Shown here one piece after another: positions 1-7,256 of a DNA stretch of 18,328 nucleotides; position 1 is the stretch's first letter, and the number at the start of each line of letters is the position of its first letter. Under the pieces are notes generated by a model. That model worked only from the letters and a program-made list of their open reading frames with translations. It had not been told where the DNA came from and made no database searches. Position numbers and translations under genes: made by a program. Source of the stretch: an uncultured Lachnospiraceae bacterium (GTDB lineage Bacteria > Bacillota > Clostridia > Lachnospirales > Lachnospiraceae). The stretch spans positions 1 to 18,328 of the forward strand of contig CAMNWW010000012.1 in the NCBI GenBank assembly GCA_946566415.1. The letters run 5' to 3'.

Positions 1-378
1 GTTAAGAAGCTTCGGGGGAATCTTGACCTTGGACTTTTCATCTCGCTGTGCTTCCTGGCGACGATCGGATTTGCAGTGGATCTGCAGCAGTTCCTTGGTT
101 CTGCGCTGATGATGACGCTGTACGTATTCTTCATGCTGATTGGCTGTACGGTGCTGCACTTTGTCATTTGCCGTCTGTTCAAGATCAAGTACGAATACGT
201 TCTTCTTTCTATGGTCGGATGTATCGTAGACGGACCGACAGCGTCATTGACCGCTGCAGGCGGAAACTGGAAGTCGCTGATAAACGTAGGATTGATTATG
301 GGCGTTATTGCCGGCGCATGCGGAAACTATGTGGGAATTTTCGTCGCCTACGCCGTAAAAGCACTATGCGGATTATGA
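1..378 (+). CDS. DUF819 family membrane transporter, 3' end only
   Basis: The reading frame is open from the first base, so this is the last 125 residues of a gene that begins upstream. It is strongly hydrophobic with about three membrane segments (roughly residues 10-22, 33-55 and 95-120 of the fragment). Between them is the motif GPTASLTAAGGNWKSLINVG, which matches the conserved C-terminal GGPTTAAAMA..KGWK..V.PG.L segment of DUF819 (YjcL-like) integral membrane proteins. The substrate of that family is not established. A GntR regulator and an M20 amidohydrolase lie just downstream, which suggests uptake or efflux of an amide or peptide-like compound, but that is inference. No terminator is seen after the stop codon. 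A GltS-type or other symporter is the alternative reading, less likely given the motif. Confidence 0.72.
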   Translation, partial: VKKLRGNLDLGLFISLCFLATIGFAVDLQQFLGSALMMTLYVFFMLIGCTVLHFVICRLFKIKYEYVLLSMVGCIVDGPTASLTAAGGNWKSLINVGLIMGVIAGACGNYVGIFVAYAVKALCGL

Positions 379-464
379 TTTCTTTGCATTTGAGAGAGCC
401 GGTCTTGTGTAGTATATAGCATTTACTGTGGTAAAACGAAGCGATAAAGTTTCTCAAAAAAATG

Positions 465-493
465 TTTCCGTGCGCCGCTGTATATGGTAGAAT
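465..493 (+). promoter_or_regulatory. Candidate promoter of the GntR regulator gene
   Basis: TTTCCG (465-470) and TAGAAT (488-493) are separated by 17 bp. The -10 element is good and the -35 is weak. The transcript would start near 500 and have a leader of about 80 nt. The M20 gene has an almost identical core (TTTCCA-17-TAGAAT). Confidence 0.5.
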
Positions 494-581
494 AATATTG
501 TCAATAAGGTGTTGTCCCGTCATCCTGGCGGTCTGCGCATTGCCGTACTGACAGTCAATGCTGAAAGAAGAAAGAAACATT

Positions 582-1277
582 ATGGGAAATTTATTATATC
601 GAACGCTGCGTGAAAATGTTGTCGACGAGATTCGGATAAAAATTTTAAACCGGGAATTAAAGCCCGGAGAGCGAATTGTAGAACAAAGTCTTGCACAAGA
701 GCTTGGTGTAAGCCGCGGACCGATCCGGGAAGCGCTAAGGCAGCTTGAACAGGAAGAGCTGGTCGAATATAAGAGGAATGTTGGATGTTCGGTCAAGCAG
801 GTAACATTAGAGAATATTTATGAGGTCTATTTGCTTCGGGCAACATATGAGATTCTGTCGGTAAAACTATGCAACGGAGAATTTACGGACGAAGACATCA
901 GTAGGATGGAATATATTCTGGCACAAATGAAGACCCTGGAACCGGAGAACGACACAGACGAGGAAAATGCAAGGCTGGCGGAGCTGGACAATGCATTGCA
1001 TTTGCTCATTGTAGAGAAGTGCGGTATGAACCGGGTGATCAAGTTGTGGAAAGAATTGTATTATGGGGATCTCATCAGTCTCTATGCCGGGAATTCTGAT
1101 AAAAAGGACGGAATCGAAAGGCAGTATATGGTACACAAGAGGATCGTTGATCTGTGCCGGATCGGTGATAAAGAAAAAATTTGCAAAGCGCTTTCTAACC
1201 ACTATATGAAGACGGTAAAACGTTTAATAGAGGAAGGAAATATACCGGAACATCCGTTGAAGTATGATATGTTTTAA
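582..1277 (+). CDS. GntR family transcriptional regulator, FCD type
   Basis: A 231-residue DNA-binding repressor or activator of the FadR/FCD subgroup. Residues 5-70 form the winged helix-turn-helix, with the typical run LAQELGVSRGPIREALRQLE at 38-57. Residues 75-220 are the all-helical FCD ligand-binding domain. Asp136, His140, His185 and His207 sit where FCD proteins hold a metal ion that helps bind small carboxylates. An ATG 24 bases further upstream (558) lacks a ribosome binding site, whereas the ATG at 582 follows GAAAGAAGAAAG, so the shorter start is preferred. The likely targets are its neighbours, the DUF819 transporter and the M20 amidohydrolase. The effector is unknown. Confidence 0.9.
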   Translation: MGNLLYRTLRENVVDEIRIKILNRELKPGERIVEQSLAQELGVSRGPIREALRQLEQEELVEYKRNVGCSVKQVTLENIYEVYLLRATYEILSVKLCNGEFTDEDISRMEYILAQMKTLEPENDTDEENARLAELDNALHLLIVEKCGMNRVIKLWKELYYGDLISLYAGNSDKKDGIERQYMVHKRIVDLCRIGDKEKICKALSNHYMKTVKRLIEEGNIPEHPLKYDMF

Positions 1278-1280
1278 AAG

Positions 1281-1340
1281 GCATCCCCATGGGAACCCAT
1301 GTTACTTAAACAAGGGCTCCTGCGGGGTGCGTTTTTGTTT
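1281..1340 (+). terminator. Intrinsic terminator between convergent genes
   Basis: A long two-tier hairpin. The outer stem pairs GCATCCC (1281-1287) with GGGGTGC (1324-1330). The inner stem pairs GGAACCC (1292-1298) with GGGCTCC (1314-1320), with one mismatch. GTTTTTGTTT follows. It starts 3 bases after the gntR stop codon. The opposite strand carries a short CTTTTAAAAC tail, so it may also work for the convergent thioesterase gene. Confidence 0.75.
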
Positions 1341-1354
1341 GTAAGAATTTCTTC

Positions 1355-1780
1355 TCATGGCTGTATAAGAATGTCTTTATCCAGCGCCATGAAGGTGAAA
1401 ATGCCTTCTGCAATCAGATTTCCATCCTGGTCTTTGACGGATACTTCGTAGACAAGGAGTTTTTTTCCGCACTTTAGCTCCCGTGCTTCCCCGTATAGAC
1501 GGGAAGTGTTAAGCGCAGGGCGAAGATAGTGGATATTTCCGTCGACCGTAGTGACGCAGGGGGTGCGGGTGCGGGCCGCCGCGCCGCATGTGATGTCCCC
1601 CAATGTAAAGATACATCCGCCGTGCACGGAACCTACAGGGTTAAGGAATAAATCTTCAATGATCATTTCCGAACGGGCGCTTCCGGCGCCTCTTTCAATA
1701 ATATGCAGATTTAAAAGATCGGCAAAAGGATTGCCTGCGATAACGGGATCCAGATTCTTCTTATCTTTAATATCATTCAT
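1355..1780 (-). CDS. PaaI-type hotdog fold acyl-CoA thioesterase
   Basis: A 141-residue single-domain hotdog protein of the PaaI/YdiI/DUF4442-like group, which hydrolyses acyl-CoA thioesters, often aromatic ones, in the cytoplasm. The diagnostic motif is NPVGSVHGGCIFTLGD: His53-Gly54-Gly55 builds the oxyanion hole at the start of the long helix, and Asp62 is placed as a helix acidic residue. The rest (TTVDGNIHYLRPA, then alternating strands) fits the family, and the length is normal. A GTG at 1795 would add 5 residues, but GGAGGAAA (1786-1793 on this strand) lies exactly 5-6 bases before the ATG at 1780, so the ATG is preferred. It is transcribed divergently from the M20 gene and convergently with gntR. 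The natural substrate cannot be told from sequence. Confidence 0.85.
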   Translation of the reverse strand: MNDIKDKKNLDPVIAGNPFADLLNLHIIERGAGSARSEMIIEDLFLNPVGSVHGGCIFTLGDITCGAAARTRTPCVTTVDGNIHYLRPALNTSRLYGEARELKCGKKLLVYEVSVKDQDGNLIAEGIFTFMALDKDILIQP

Positions 1781-1823
1781 AACAGTTTCCTCCACAGAAA
1801 ACAGGGCTTTTGACCCTTGGCAT

Positions 1824-1866
1824 CACTATTTTAGTGGAATTTGCAGAAATTTTCAATATTTTAGTG
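1824..1866. promoter_or_regulatory. Candidate operator: repeated TATTTTAGTG motif in a divergent promoter region
   Basis: The 10-mer TATTTTAGTG occurs at 1827-1836 and again at 1857-1866, exactly 30 bp apart, about three helical turns. The first copy lies in a perfect inverted repeat, CACTA-TTT-TAGTG (1824-1836). The second is in the less perfect TTCA..TGAA context (1853-1869). The first copy covers the -10 box of the thioesterase promoter and the second abuts its -35 box. This is the expected layout for a repressor that binds cooperatively on one face of the helix. The binding protein is unknown; the neighbouring GntR regulator is one candidate. Confidence 0.5.
1828..1856 (-). promoter_or_regulatory. 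Candidate promoter of the thioesterase gene
   Basis: On the minus strand, TTGAAA (1856-1851) and TAAAAT (1833-1828) are separated by 17 bp, close to the sigma-A consensus. The leader would be about 40 nt and include the GGAGGAAA ribosome binding site. The promoter is overlapped and flanked by the repeated TATTTTAGTG motif. Confidence 0.6.
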
Positions 1867-1886
1867 AAAGAATGAAAATATCATCA

Positions 1887-1915
1887 TTTCCAGCGACTTT
1901 CGTGAAGAGTAGAAT
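1887..1915 (+). promoter_or_regulatory. Candidate promoter of the M20 amidohydrolase gene
   Basis: TTTCCA (1887-1892) and TAGAAT (1910-1915) are 17 bp apart. This gives a leader of about 44 nt ending in the AAAGGAG ribosome binding site. Confidence 0.5.
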
Positions 1916-1965
1916 ACCAAATAAGAATTTTAATCGACATGGTATTCAAGAAAGGAGAAATAAGG

Positions 1966-3135
1966 ATGAGCAATCAATTATTACAGGAAGCGTTGGAAAT
2001 GCAGGGAGAATTGTCAGGATGGAGGCAGAGCCTTCATCGAATTCCGGAGATTGGAACATCTCTTCCTAAGACAGTGGATTTTGTGACGTCAAGACTGGAT
2101 GAAATGGGGATCTCGTATGAGGTTTATGAGGAATGTTCCTGTGTGTCGGCGGTCATCGGAAACGGCGGGAAATGTATCCTGCTGCGCGCCGATATGGACG
2201 CGCTTCCGATATGCGAGGAGTCAGAAGTGCCGTTTGCATCGGATAATGGGTGTATGCATGGATGCGGGCACGATATGCATGCCGCAGCTCTTCTGGGAGC
2301 GGCAAAACTTTTAAAGGCTCATGAAAATGAACTGAAAGGGACAGTAAAACTGATTTTCCAGTCCGGGGAAGAAATTTTTGCGGGGGCGCGGGCCGCAGTC
2401 GAGCACGGGATATTGGAAAATCCGAAGGTAGATATGGCGTTTGGCATGCATGTTTTTGCAGAACTGGATATGAAGACAATACTTTATGGACTTTATCCCA
2501 TGGCGGCAGTTTATGGTTTTAAGATTACGGTGGAAGGAAAAGGAGCCCATGGGTCGGCGCCGGAAGGAGGCGTAGATCCGATCACTGTCGGGGCGCATAT
2601 CCTGCTGGGTCTCCAGGAACTGATCTCCAGAGAAGTCTCGGCCTTGGAAAACGCGGCGCTGACCATCGGTCATTTTGAAGGCGGAAGCGCGGCGAATATC
2701 ATTCCCCAGTCGGCAGTGCTGGAGGGAACTCTGCGTACATTTAAACCCGAGATCCGAGAGTTCTTGATCCAGAGGATCCATGAGATTACAGAAACCGTCG
2801 CAAGAGCATACCGTGCTTCGACAAAAATCGAGGTCCTGAGCGACGTGCCGGCCGTCGTCTGTGACCCTGAGGCGATGGAGGCGGCGTGTGCGAGCGCCAA
2901 AAAGGTGGACGGGGATCTGACGATAGCTCCTGAGTTTAAGGCGATGGGATCCGAGGACTTTTCATATTATTCAGAAAAAGTGCCTTCCGCGTTCATGTGT
3001 ATCGGGGCAGGAGTTGAAGATAGATCAAAATGGCAGCCCCAGCATAATCCGAAGATACTGTTCAATGAGGGGGAACTTCCCCTTGGCGCCGCAATCTACG
3101 CGCAGGTGGCCATGGATTATCTGGAAAATAAATAA
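1966..3135 (+). CDS. M20 family metal-dependent amidohydrolase (M20D type)
   Basis: A 389-residue cytoplasmic enzyme of the M20D group (hippurate hydrolase, IAA-amino acid hydrolase, N-acyl amino acid deacylase), which cleaves an amide bond with a two-metal centre. Visible motifs in order: LLRADMDALPICEE (72-85); HGCGHDMHAA (98-107), with metal ligands Cys100 and His102; FQSGEEIFAGA, with the catalytic and ligand glutamates; FGMHV; the dimerisation-domain start GKGAHGSAPEGGVDPI; GSEDFSYY; and a late His in QPQHNPKILFNE. Length is normal. An upstream ATG at 1939 is possible, but AAAGGAG (1951-1957) lies 8 bases before the ATG at 1966. The substrate is not predictable. Neighbours suggest an acylated amino acid or dipeptide imported by the DUF819 protein. 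Confidence 0.92.
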   Translation: MSNQLLQEALEMQGELSGWRQSLHRIPEIGTSLPKTVDFVTSRLDEMGISYEVYEECSCVSAVIGNGGKCILLRADMDALPICEESEVPFASDNGCMHGCGHDMHAAALLGAAKLLKAHENELKGTVKLIFQSGEEIFAGARAAVEHGILENPKVDMAFGMHVFAELDMKTILYGLYPMAAVYGFKITVEGKGAHGSAPEGGVDPITVGAHILLGLQELISREVSALENAALTIGHFEGGSAANIIPQSAVLEGTLRTFKPEIREFLIQRIHEITETVARAYRASTKIEVLSDVPAVVCDPEAMEAACASAKKVDGDLTIAPEFKAMGSEDFSYYSEKVPSAFMCIGAGVEDRSKWQPQHNPKILFNEGELPLGAAIYAQVAMDYLENK

Positions 3136-3186
3136 AGACATCCGTTATTACAGATTTAACCTTTTTCTAAAATTGTAAATTACCTC

Positions 3187-3215
3187 TTTTCTTTTTCTGC
3201 GATATGTTGTATCAT
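3187..3215 (+). promoter_or_regulatory. Weak candidate promoter of nrdD
   Basis: TTTTCT (3187-3192) and TATCAT (3210-3215) are 17 bp apart. The -35 is poor, so the assignment is tentative. The start would fall at about 3222, leaving a leader of about 70 nt. Confidence 0.35.
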
Positions 3216-3226
3216 AGATGACGTAG

Positions 3227-3240
3227 CACTAAATATAGTG
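3227..3240. promoter_or_regulatory. NrdR-box-like palindrome upstream of nrdD
   Basis: CACTAAATATAGTG is a near-perfect inverted repeat (arms CACTA and TAGTG around AATA). It closely resembles the known NrdR operator core CACTATATATAGTG, through which the ATP-cone repressor NrdR controls ribonucleotide reductase genes. It lies just downstream of the candidate -10 box, where a bound repressor would block initiation. NrdR boxes normally come in pairs, but I could not see a convincing second copy one to three helical turns away. Confidence 0.65.
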
Positions 3241-3293
3241 GGGAGTGCGAGGGGCACATCAAGATTTGGTACGTGAAGAAAGAGGAGAGTCAA

Positions 3294-5483
3294 ATGGATT
3301 TAGAAGTGAAGACAAAGGTTATCAAGCGGAACGGCGTGGAAGTTGATTTTGACCTGGAGAAGATCGTGAATGCGATCAAGAAAGCGAATAAAGAGATAGA
3401 TAACCTTCATCAGATGAATGATTTTCAGATCATCGCGATTGCGGACAAGATTGCGCAGCTCGCTCAGGAATCAACCCATGCGGTGCATGTGGAGGATATC
3501 CAGGATATGGTAGAGACGGGGATCATGGAGATGCGCGGTTATGAAGTGGCGCAGAAGTATGTGCGTTACCGCTATAAAAGAGAGATGAGCCGGAAGTCTA
3601 ATACAACGGACGACGGGATACTGGCGCTTTTGGAACAATTGAACGAAGAGGTTAAGCAGGAGAATTCCAATAAGAATCCGGTCATTAATTCTACGCAGCG
3701 GGATTATATGGCGGGTGAAGTGAGCAAGGATCTGACGCGTCGTATTCTCCTTCCGGAAGATATTGTGCGGGCACATGAGGAGGCGGTTATTCATTTTCAT
3801 GATATGGATTACTTTGCACAGAAGGAGCATAATTGTGACTTGATCAATTTGGAAGATATGCTCCAGAACGGTACAGTAATCAGCGAGACTATGATCGAGA
3901 AGCCCCATAGTTTTTTTACGGCATGCAATGTGACTACGCAGATCGTGGCCCAGGTCGCGAGTAATCAGTATGGCGGTCAGTCTTTCAGCTTGTCGCATAT
4001 CGCTCCGTTTGTAGACGTGAGCCGTCAAAAGCTCCGCAAGGGAGTAATCGAGGAACGCAAAGAATCCGGAGAGTCCTTGGACGAGGAGATCATCAATAAA
4101 GTGACGGAGCGCAGGCTCCGCGAAGAGGTTAAAAGCGGGATTCAGACGATCCAGTATCAGCTTATTACGCTGATGACCTGTAACGGGCAGGCGCCGTTTG
4201 TCACGATATTCATGTATCTGGACGAAGTGCCAAAAGGGCAGACACGGGACGACCTTGCCATGATCATTGAGGAAGTCCTCAAACAGAGGATGCAGGGAGT
4301 AAAGAATGAAAAGGGCGTCTGGATCACCCCCGCGTTTCCGAAGCTGATCTATGTGCTTGACGAGGACAATATAGATGAAGATTCCCAATATTGGTATCTT
4401 ACGGAGCTGGCGGCAGAGTGCACGGCGAAACGGATGGTGCCGGATTATATTTCCGCAAAGATGATGCGGGAATTGAAACAGGGAGACGTTTATACCTGTA
4501 TGGGGTGCCGTTCTTTCCTAACTGTAGAGGATTCCCAGAGAAATGCGGACGGAAGCCATAAGTTTTACGGAAGATTTAACCAGGGGGTAGTTACGATCAA
4601 CCTGGTGGACGCAGCGTGCGCGTCCGGCGGGGATATGGATAAGTTCTGGGAGATCTTGGACGAGAGGCTGGAGCTTTGCCACCGCGCTCTGCGCTGCCGG
4701 CATGAGCGCCTTCTCGGCACGGTTTCCGACGTGGCTCCGATCCTTTGGCAGCACGGCGCGCTGGCACGTCTGGAAAAAGGAGAGAAGATCGACAAACTGT
4801 TATATAACGGATATTCTACGATTTCGTTGGGATATGCAGGGCTTTATGAGATGTGTATGAGAATGCTGGGCAAGTCCCATACGGATCCAGAGGCGAAGCC
4901 GTTTGCTCTTGCGGTTATGCAAAGGCTGAATGATAAATGTGCCGAGTGGAAAGCGGCGGAGAACATCAGCTACTCTGTTTATGGAACACCGATGGAATCC
5001 ACTACTTACCGTTTCGCAAAGGCTCTGCAGCGCCGTTGGGGAATTATTCCTGGCGTGACAGATAAGAATTATATCACGAACAGCTATCATGTCCATGTGT
5101 CTGAAGAGATCGACGCCTTCCAGAAGCTGAAATTTGAGTCTGATTTCCAGAAATTATCACCGGGCGGGGCGATCAGCTATGTGGAAGTGCCGAATATGCA
5201 GCAGAATATCCCGGCAGTCCTTTCGGTCATGAAATTTATCTACAATAATATTATGTATGCGGAGCTGAATACCAAGAGTGATTACTGCGAGTGCTGCGGA
5301 TATGACGGAGAGATCCAGATCAAGGAAGATGAGTCAGGGAAGCTGATCTGGCGCTGTCCGAACTGTGGAAACGAGGATGAGAATAAGATGTTTGTGGCAA
5401 GAAGGACCTGCGGCTATATTGGGACGCAGTTCTGGAACCAAGGGCGTACACAGGAAATCAAAGACCGCGTGCTGCATCTATAA
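3294..5483 (+). CDS. nrdD: Anaerobic (class III) ribonucleoside-triphosphate reductase, catalytic subunit
   Basis: A 729-residue oxygen-sensitive glycyl radical enzyme that reduces ribonucleoside triphosphates to deoxyribonucleotides for DNA synthesis without oxygen. Residues 4-95 are an ATP-cone (VIKRNGVEVDFDLEKIVNAI), the allosteric on/off switch. Cys181 (HNCDLINLEDML) and Cys405 (YTCMGCRSFL) are the likely active-site cysteines by comparison with E. coli Cys175 and the GCRS motif. A C-terminal zinc site is formed by cysteines near 665/668 and 688/691. The radical glycine is Gly707 in RRTCGYIG. Length is normal. The frame extends to a GTG at 3273, but GAGGAG (3283-3288) just before the ATG at 3294 favours the shorter start. 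It is followed by its activase nrdG after 46 bases. Confidence 0.97.
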   Translation: MDLEVKTKVIKRNGVEVDFDLEKIVNAIKKANKEIDNLHQMNDFQIIAIADKIAQLAQESTHAVHVEDIQDMVETGIMEMRGYEVAQKYVRYRYKREMSRKSNTTDDGILALLEQLNEEVKQENSNKNPVINSTQRDYMAGEVSKDLTRRILLPEDIVRAHEEAVIHFHDMDYFAQKEHNCDLINLEDMLQNGTVISETMIEKPHSFFTACNVTTQIVAQVASNQYGGQSFSLSHIAPFVDVSRQKLRKGVIEERKESGESLDEEIINKVTERRLREEVKSGIQTIQYQLITLMTCNGQAPFVTIFMYLDEVPKGQTRDDLAMIIEEVLKQRMQGVKNEKGVWITPAFPKLIYVLDEDNIDEDSQYWYLTELAAECTAKRMVPDYISAKMMRELKQGDVYTCMGCRSFLTVEDSQRNADGSHKFYGRFNQGVVTINLVDAACASGGDMDKFWEILDERLELCHRALRCRHERLLGTVSDVAPILWQHGALARLEKGEKIDKLLYNGYSTISLGYAGLYEMCMRMLGKSHTDPEAKPFALAVMQRLNDKCAEWKAAENISYSVYGTPMESTTYRFAKALQRRWGIIPGVTDKNYITNSYHVHVSEEIDAFQKLKFESDFQKLSPGGAISYVEVPNMQQNIPAVLSVMKFIYNNIMYAELNTKSDYCECCGYDGEIQIKEDESGKLIWRCPNCGNEDENKMFVARRTCGYIGTQFWNQGRTQEIKDRVLHL

Positions 5484-5529
5484 TATTGCATGAGTTTACC
5501 AAGGTTTCTGCCAGGGCGGAGGGGCGATT

Positions 5530-6039
5530 ATGAATTATGGAAATATAAAAAAATGTGATATTGCGGACGGTCCGGGGGTCCGGGTAAGCCTATTCGTCTC
5601 AGGATGCCGCCATCACTGTAAGGGATGCTTTAACGCGGAGACGTGGGATTTTCATTATGGGCAGCCGTATACCAAAGAGACGGAGACGGAGATTCTGGAG
5701 GCGCTTGCGCCTTCCTATATCCAGGGATTCACCTTGCTTGGCGGAGAGCCGTTCGAGCCGGAGAACCAGGCTGTGCTTGCCGGACTTGTGAAAAAAGTGA
5801 GGGAAGTTTTCCCTAAAAAGGATATCTGGTGCTATACAGGATATCTTTATGATGTGGACCTGATTCCGGGAGGAAAGGTATTTACGGAATACACTAAGGA
5901 GATGCTTTCCTGCATCGATGTGCTGGTGGACGGCGAATTTGTGGAGGAGAAAAAAGACATCACGCTTCGATTTCGCGGAAGCAGCAATCAGCGGATTCTG
6001 GAGATCGGGAGGAGGAGTCTGCGTGAAAACAGTATATGA
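5530..6039 (+). CDS. nrdG: Anaerobic ribonucleotide reductase activating protein (radical SAM)
   Basis: A 169-residue radical S-adenosylmethionine activase that generates the glycyl radical on NrdD. The cluster motif CRHHCKGC (Cys26, Cys30, Cys33) binds the 4Fe-4S centre. DGPGVRVSLFVSGC before it is typical of the activase family. LLGGEPFEPEN is the SAM-binding GGE motif. Length is normal for NrdG. GGAGGGG precedes the ATG at the proper distance. It is co-transcribed with nrdD, with no terminator in the 46-base gap. Its last 17 bases overlap the next gene, so all three are probably one transcript. Confidence 0.96.
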   Translation: MNYGNIKKCDIADGPGVRVSLFVSGCRHHCKGCFNAETWDFHYGQPYTKETETEILEALAPSYIQGFTLLGGEPFEPENQAVLAGLVKKVREVFPKKDIWCYTGYLYDVDLIPGGKVFTEYTKEMLSCIDVLVDGEFVEEKKDITLRFRGSSNQRILEIGRRSLRENSI

Positions 6040-7126
6040 AGTCATGCATGGCGAACGGTGCGTGGCCAGCGTTGATATGCAGGGGCATTGTAAAATCTAC
6101 GAGGAGAATTTTATGCCCTTTCACCTATGGCTGGATGATTCGGATGAAGAGATTGATACGCTGGTAAATAATGTGTCGAACTTTAACTACTGGTGTGCCA
6201 CCCGGATTCTGACTCTGGACAGGCAGTATGCGAAAGAAATCTTAAACAGTATCGGGGCAAGCCAGGCTGTGACGGACAGGGAGCGGGCGCAGATCGCTCT
6301 GTCCTATCGCTGTGTGTCACTGACGGATATTTACTGGGTGAGAAGGCAGGGAGAACAGGTAAGGTTTCAGGATGTGAATCTGTACGACAATCATTTGAGC
6401 AACGCATTTATAGATGTTTCGCTGAGGGGAAAGCAGATTACGGCACAGAACGACGAGCTGGCACAGGATTTGTCGACGAATGGCGGTTTCCCAAAAGCGT
6501 GGCTGAGAACGGGAAATGGATTTCAGCTGCTGAAGGACGGTGGAATGGACGCGGTGGAGCGGGAAATCCTGGCGAGCAGAATCTGTCAGTGTTTTGACTG
6601 CCGTCAGGTGTTTTACAGGGAGTTCTTCTATGACGGCCAGAAGGTATCCGCAAGTGAGATTATGACCTCGAAGGAGTATTCCATTGTCTCAAGGGAAGCA
6701 TTTGAAATTTATGCGGTAAATCATGATATAGATCCGCTGAAATATATACTGGAATTAGACGGGTATTCTTACCATATGATGAACCTGCTGGATTATCTGG
6801 TGGGAAATACGGACCGCCATTGGGGAAATTGGGGACTTCGGGTAGATAACCGGACAAATCGGCCTGTCGGCCTGCATGCGCTGATGGATTTCAACAGGGC
6901 CTTTTCTGCCTATGAGACGGTGGATGGCGCCTCTTGCCTGACTGCCAGACCCCGGATCCTGACGCAGAGAGAAGTAGCAAAGGAAGCGGCGGCAAAGATT
7001 GGGCTGAATCAGAAAGCGGAGATAGAAGCCGGGTGGTTTACCGGACGGGAGCGGGAATATGAGATGTGCATGAGGCGACGCGAAATTTTGCTTCGTGCGG
7101 CAGAAGAGGATAGTGTGGACGTATAG
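6023..7126 (+). CDS. HipA-like kinase domain protein
   Basis: A 367-residue protein with a C-terminal kinase core related to the HipA persistence kinase. GNTDRHWGNWG (261-271) corresponds to the HipA catalytic loop N.DRH..N: Asp264 is the likely catalytic base and Asn269 a metal ligand. LMDFNRAF (288-294) carries the DFG-like Asp289. PKAWLR..NGF.LLKDGG (157-174) with Lys171 resembles the ATP-contacting segment. The N-terminal part (1-150), including SLTDIYWVR (99-107) and VNLYDN (118-123), matches an arrangement I associate with HipA-like proteins of Clostridia; it is not the HipA N-subdomain. No HipB-type antitoxin gene is nearby. The start is GTG 6023, preceded by GGGAGGAGGAG inside nrdG, giving a 17-base overlap. 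An ATG at 5918 has no such signal. Target and role are unknown. Confidence 0.72.
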   Translation: MKTVYEVMHGERCVASVDMQGHCKIYEENFMPFHLWLDDSDEEIDTLVNNVSNFNYWCATRILTLDRQYAKEILNSIGASQAVTDRERAQIALSYRCVSLTDIYWVRRQGEQVRFQDVNLYDNHLSNAFIDVSLRGKQITAQNDELAQDLSTNGGFPKAWLRTGNGFQLLKDGGMDAVEREILASRICQCFDCRQVFYREFFYDGQKVSASEIMTSKEYSIVSREAFEIYAVNHDIDPLKYILELDGYSYHMMNLLDYLVGNTDRHWGNWGLRVDNRTNRPVGLHALMDFNRAFSAYETVDGASCLTARPRILTQREVAKEAAAKIGLNQKAEIEAGWFTGREREYEMCMRRREILLRAAEEDSVDV

Positions 7127-7161
7127 CTCGCGATACGATGAAAAAGACAAAGACAACAAGA

Positions 7162-7193
7162 AAAAAGACATCTCCTGCGGGAGATGTCTTTTT
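7162..7193. terminator. Strong bidirectional intrinsic terminator
   Basis: A perfect hairpin pairs GACATCTCC (7167-7175) with GGAGATGTC (7180-7188) around the loop TGCG. AAAAA on the left and TTTTT on the right extend the stem, giving a U-tract on either strand. It closes the nrdD-nrdG-kinase unit and also serves the converging DUF1846 gene. Confidence 0.9.
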
Positions 7194-7256
7194 GGAGGAA
7201 ACGGGTCTAAAAAGTGTTATTACCCGACAGCCCCATTCTATTGCGAAGTATTCAGA

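Noticed and set aside
379..464. Possible terminator or regulatory RNA after the DUF819 gene
   Set aside because: No stable stem with a T-run could be found, so nothing is claimed.
1824..1836. Possible NrdR box in the thioesterase/M20 intergenic region
   Set aside because: CACTA-TTT-TAGTG has a 3-base rather than 4-base centre, which breaks the fixed NrdR spacing, and the adjacent genes are unrelated to ribonucleotide reduction.
3471..4388. 305-codon minus-strand frame inside nrdD
   Set aside because: It lies entirely within the confidently identified nrdD coding region; composition and lack of motifs mark it as a shadow frame.
5918..6022. Longer start for the HipA-like protein, overlapping nrdG by about 120 bases
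   Set aside because: No ribosome binding site at 5918 and a low-complexity N-terminal extension; GGGAGGAGGAG just before GTG 6023 marks the better start.
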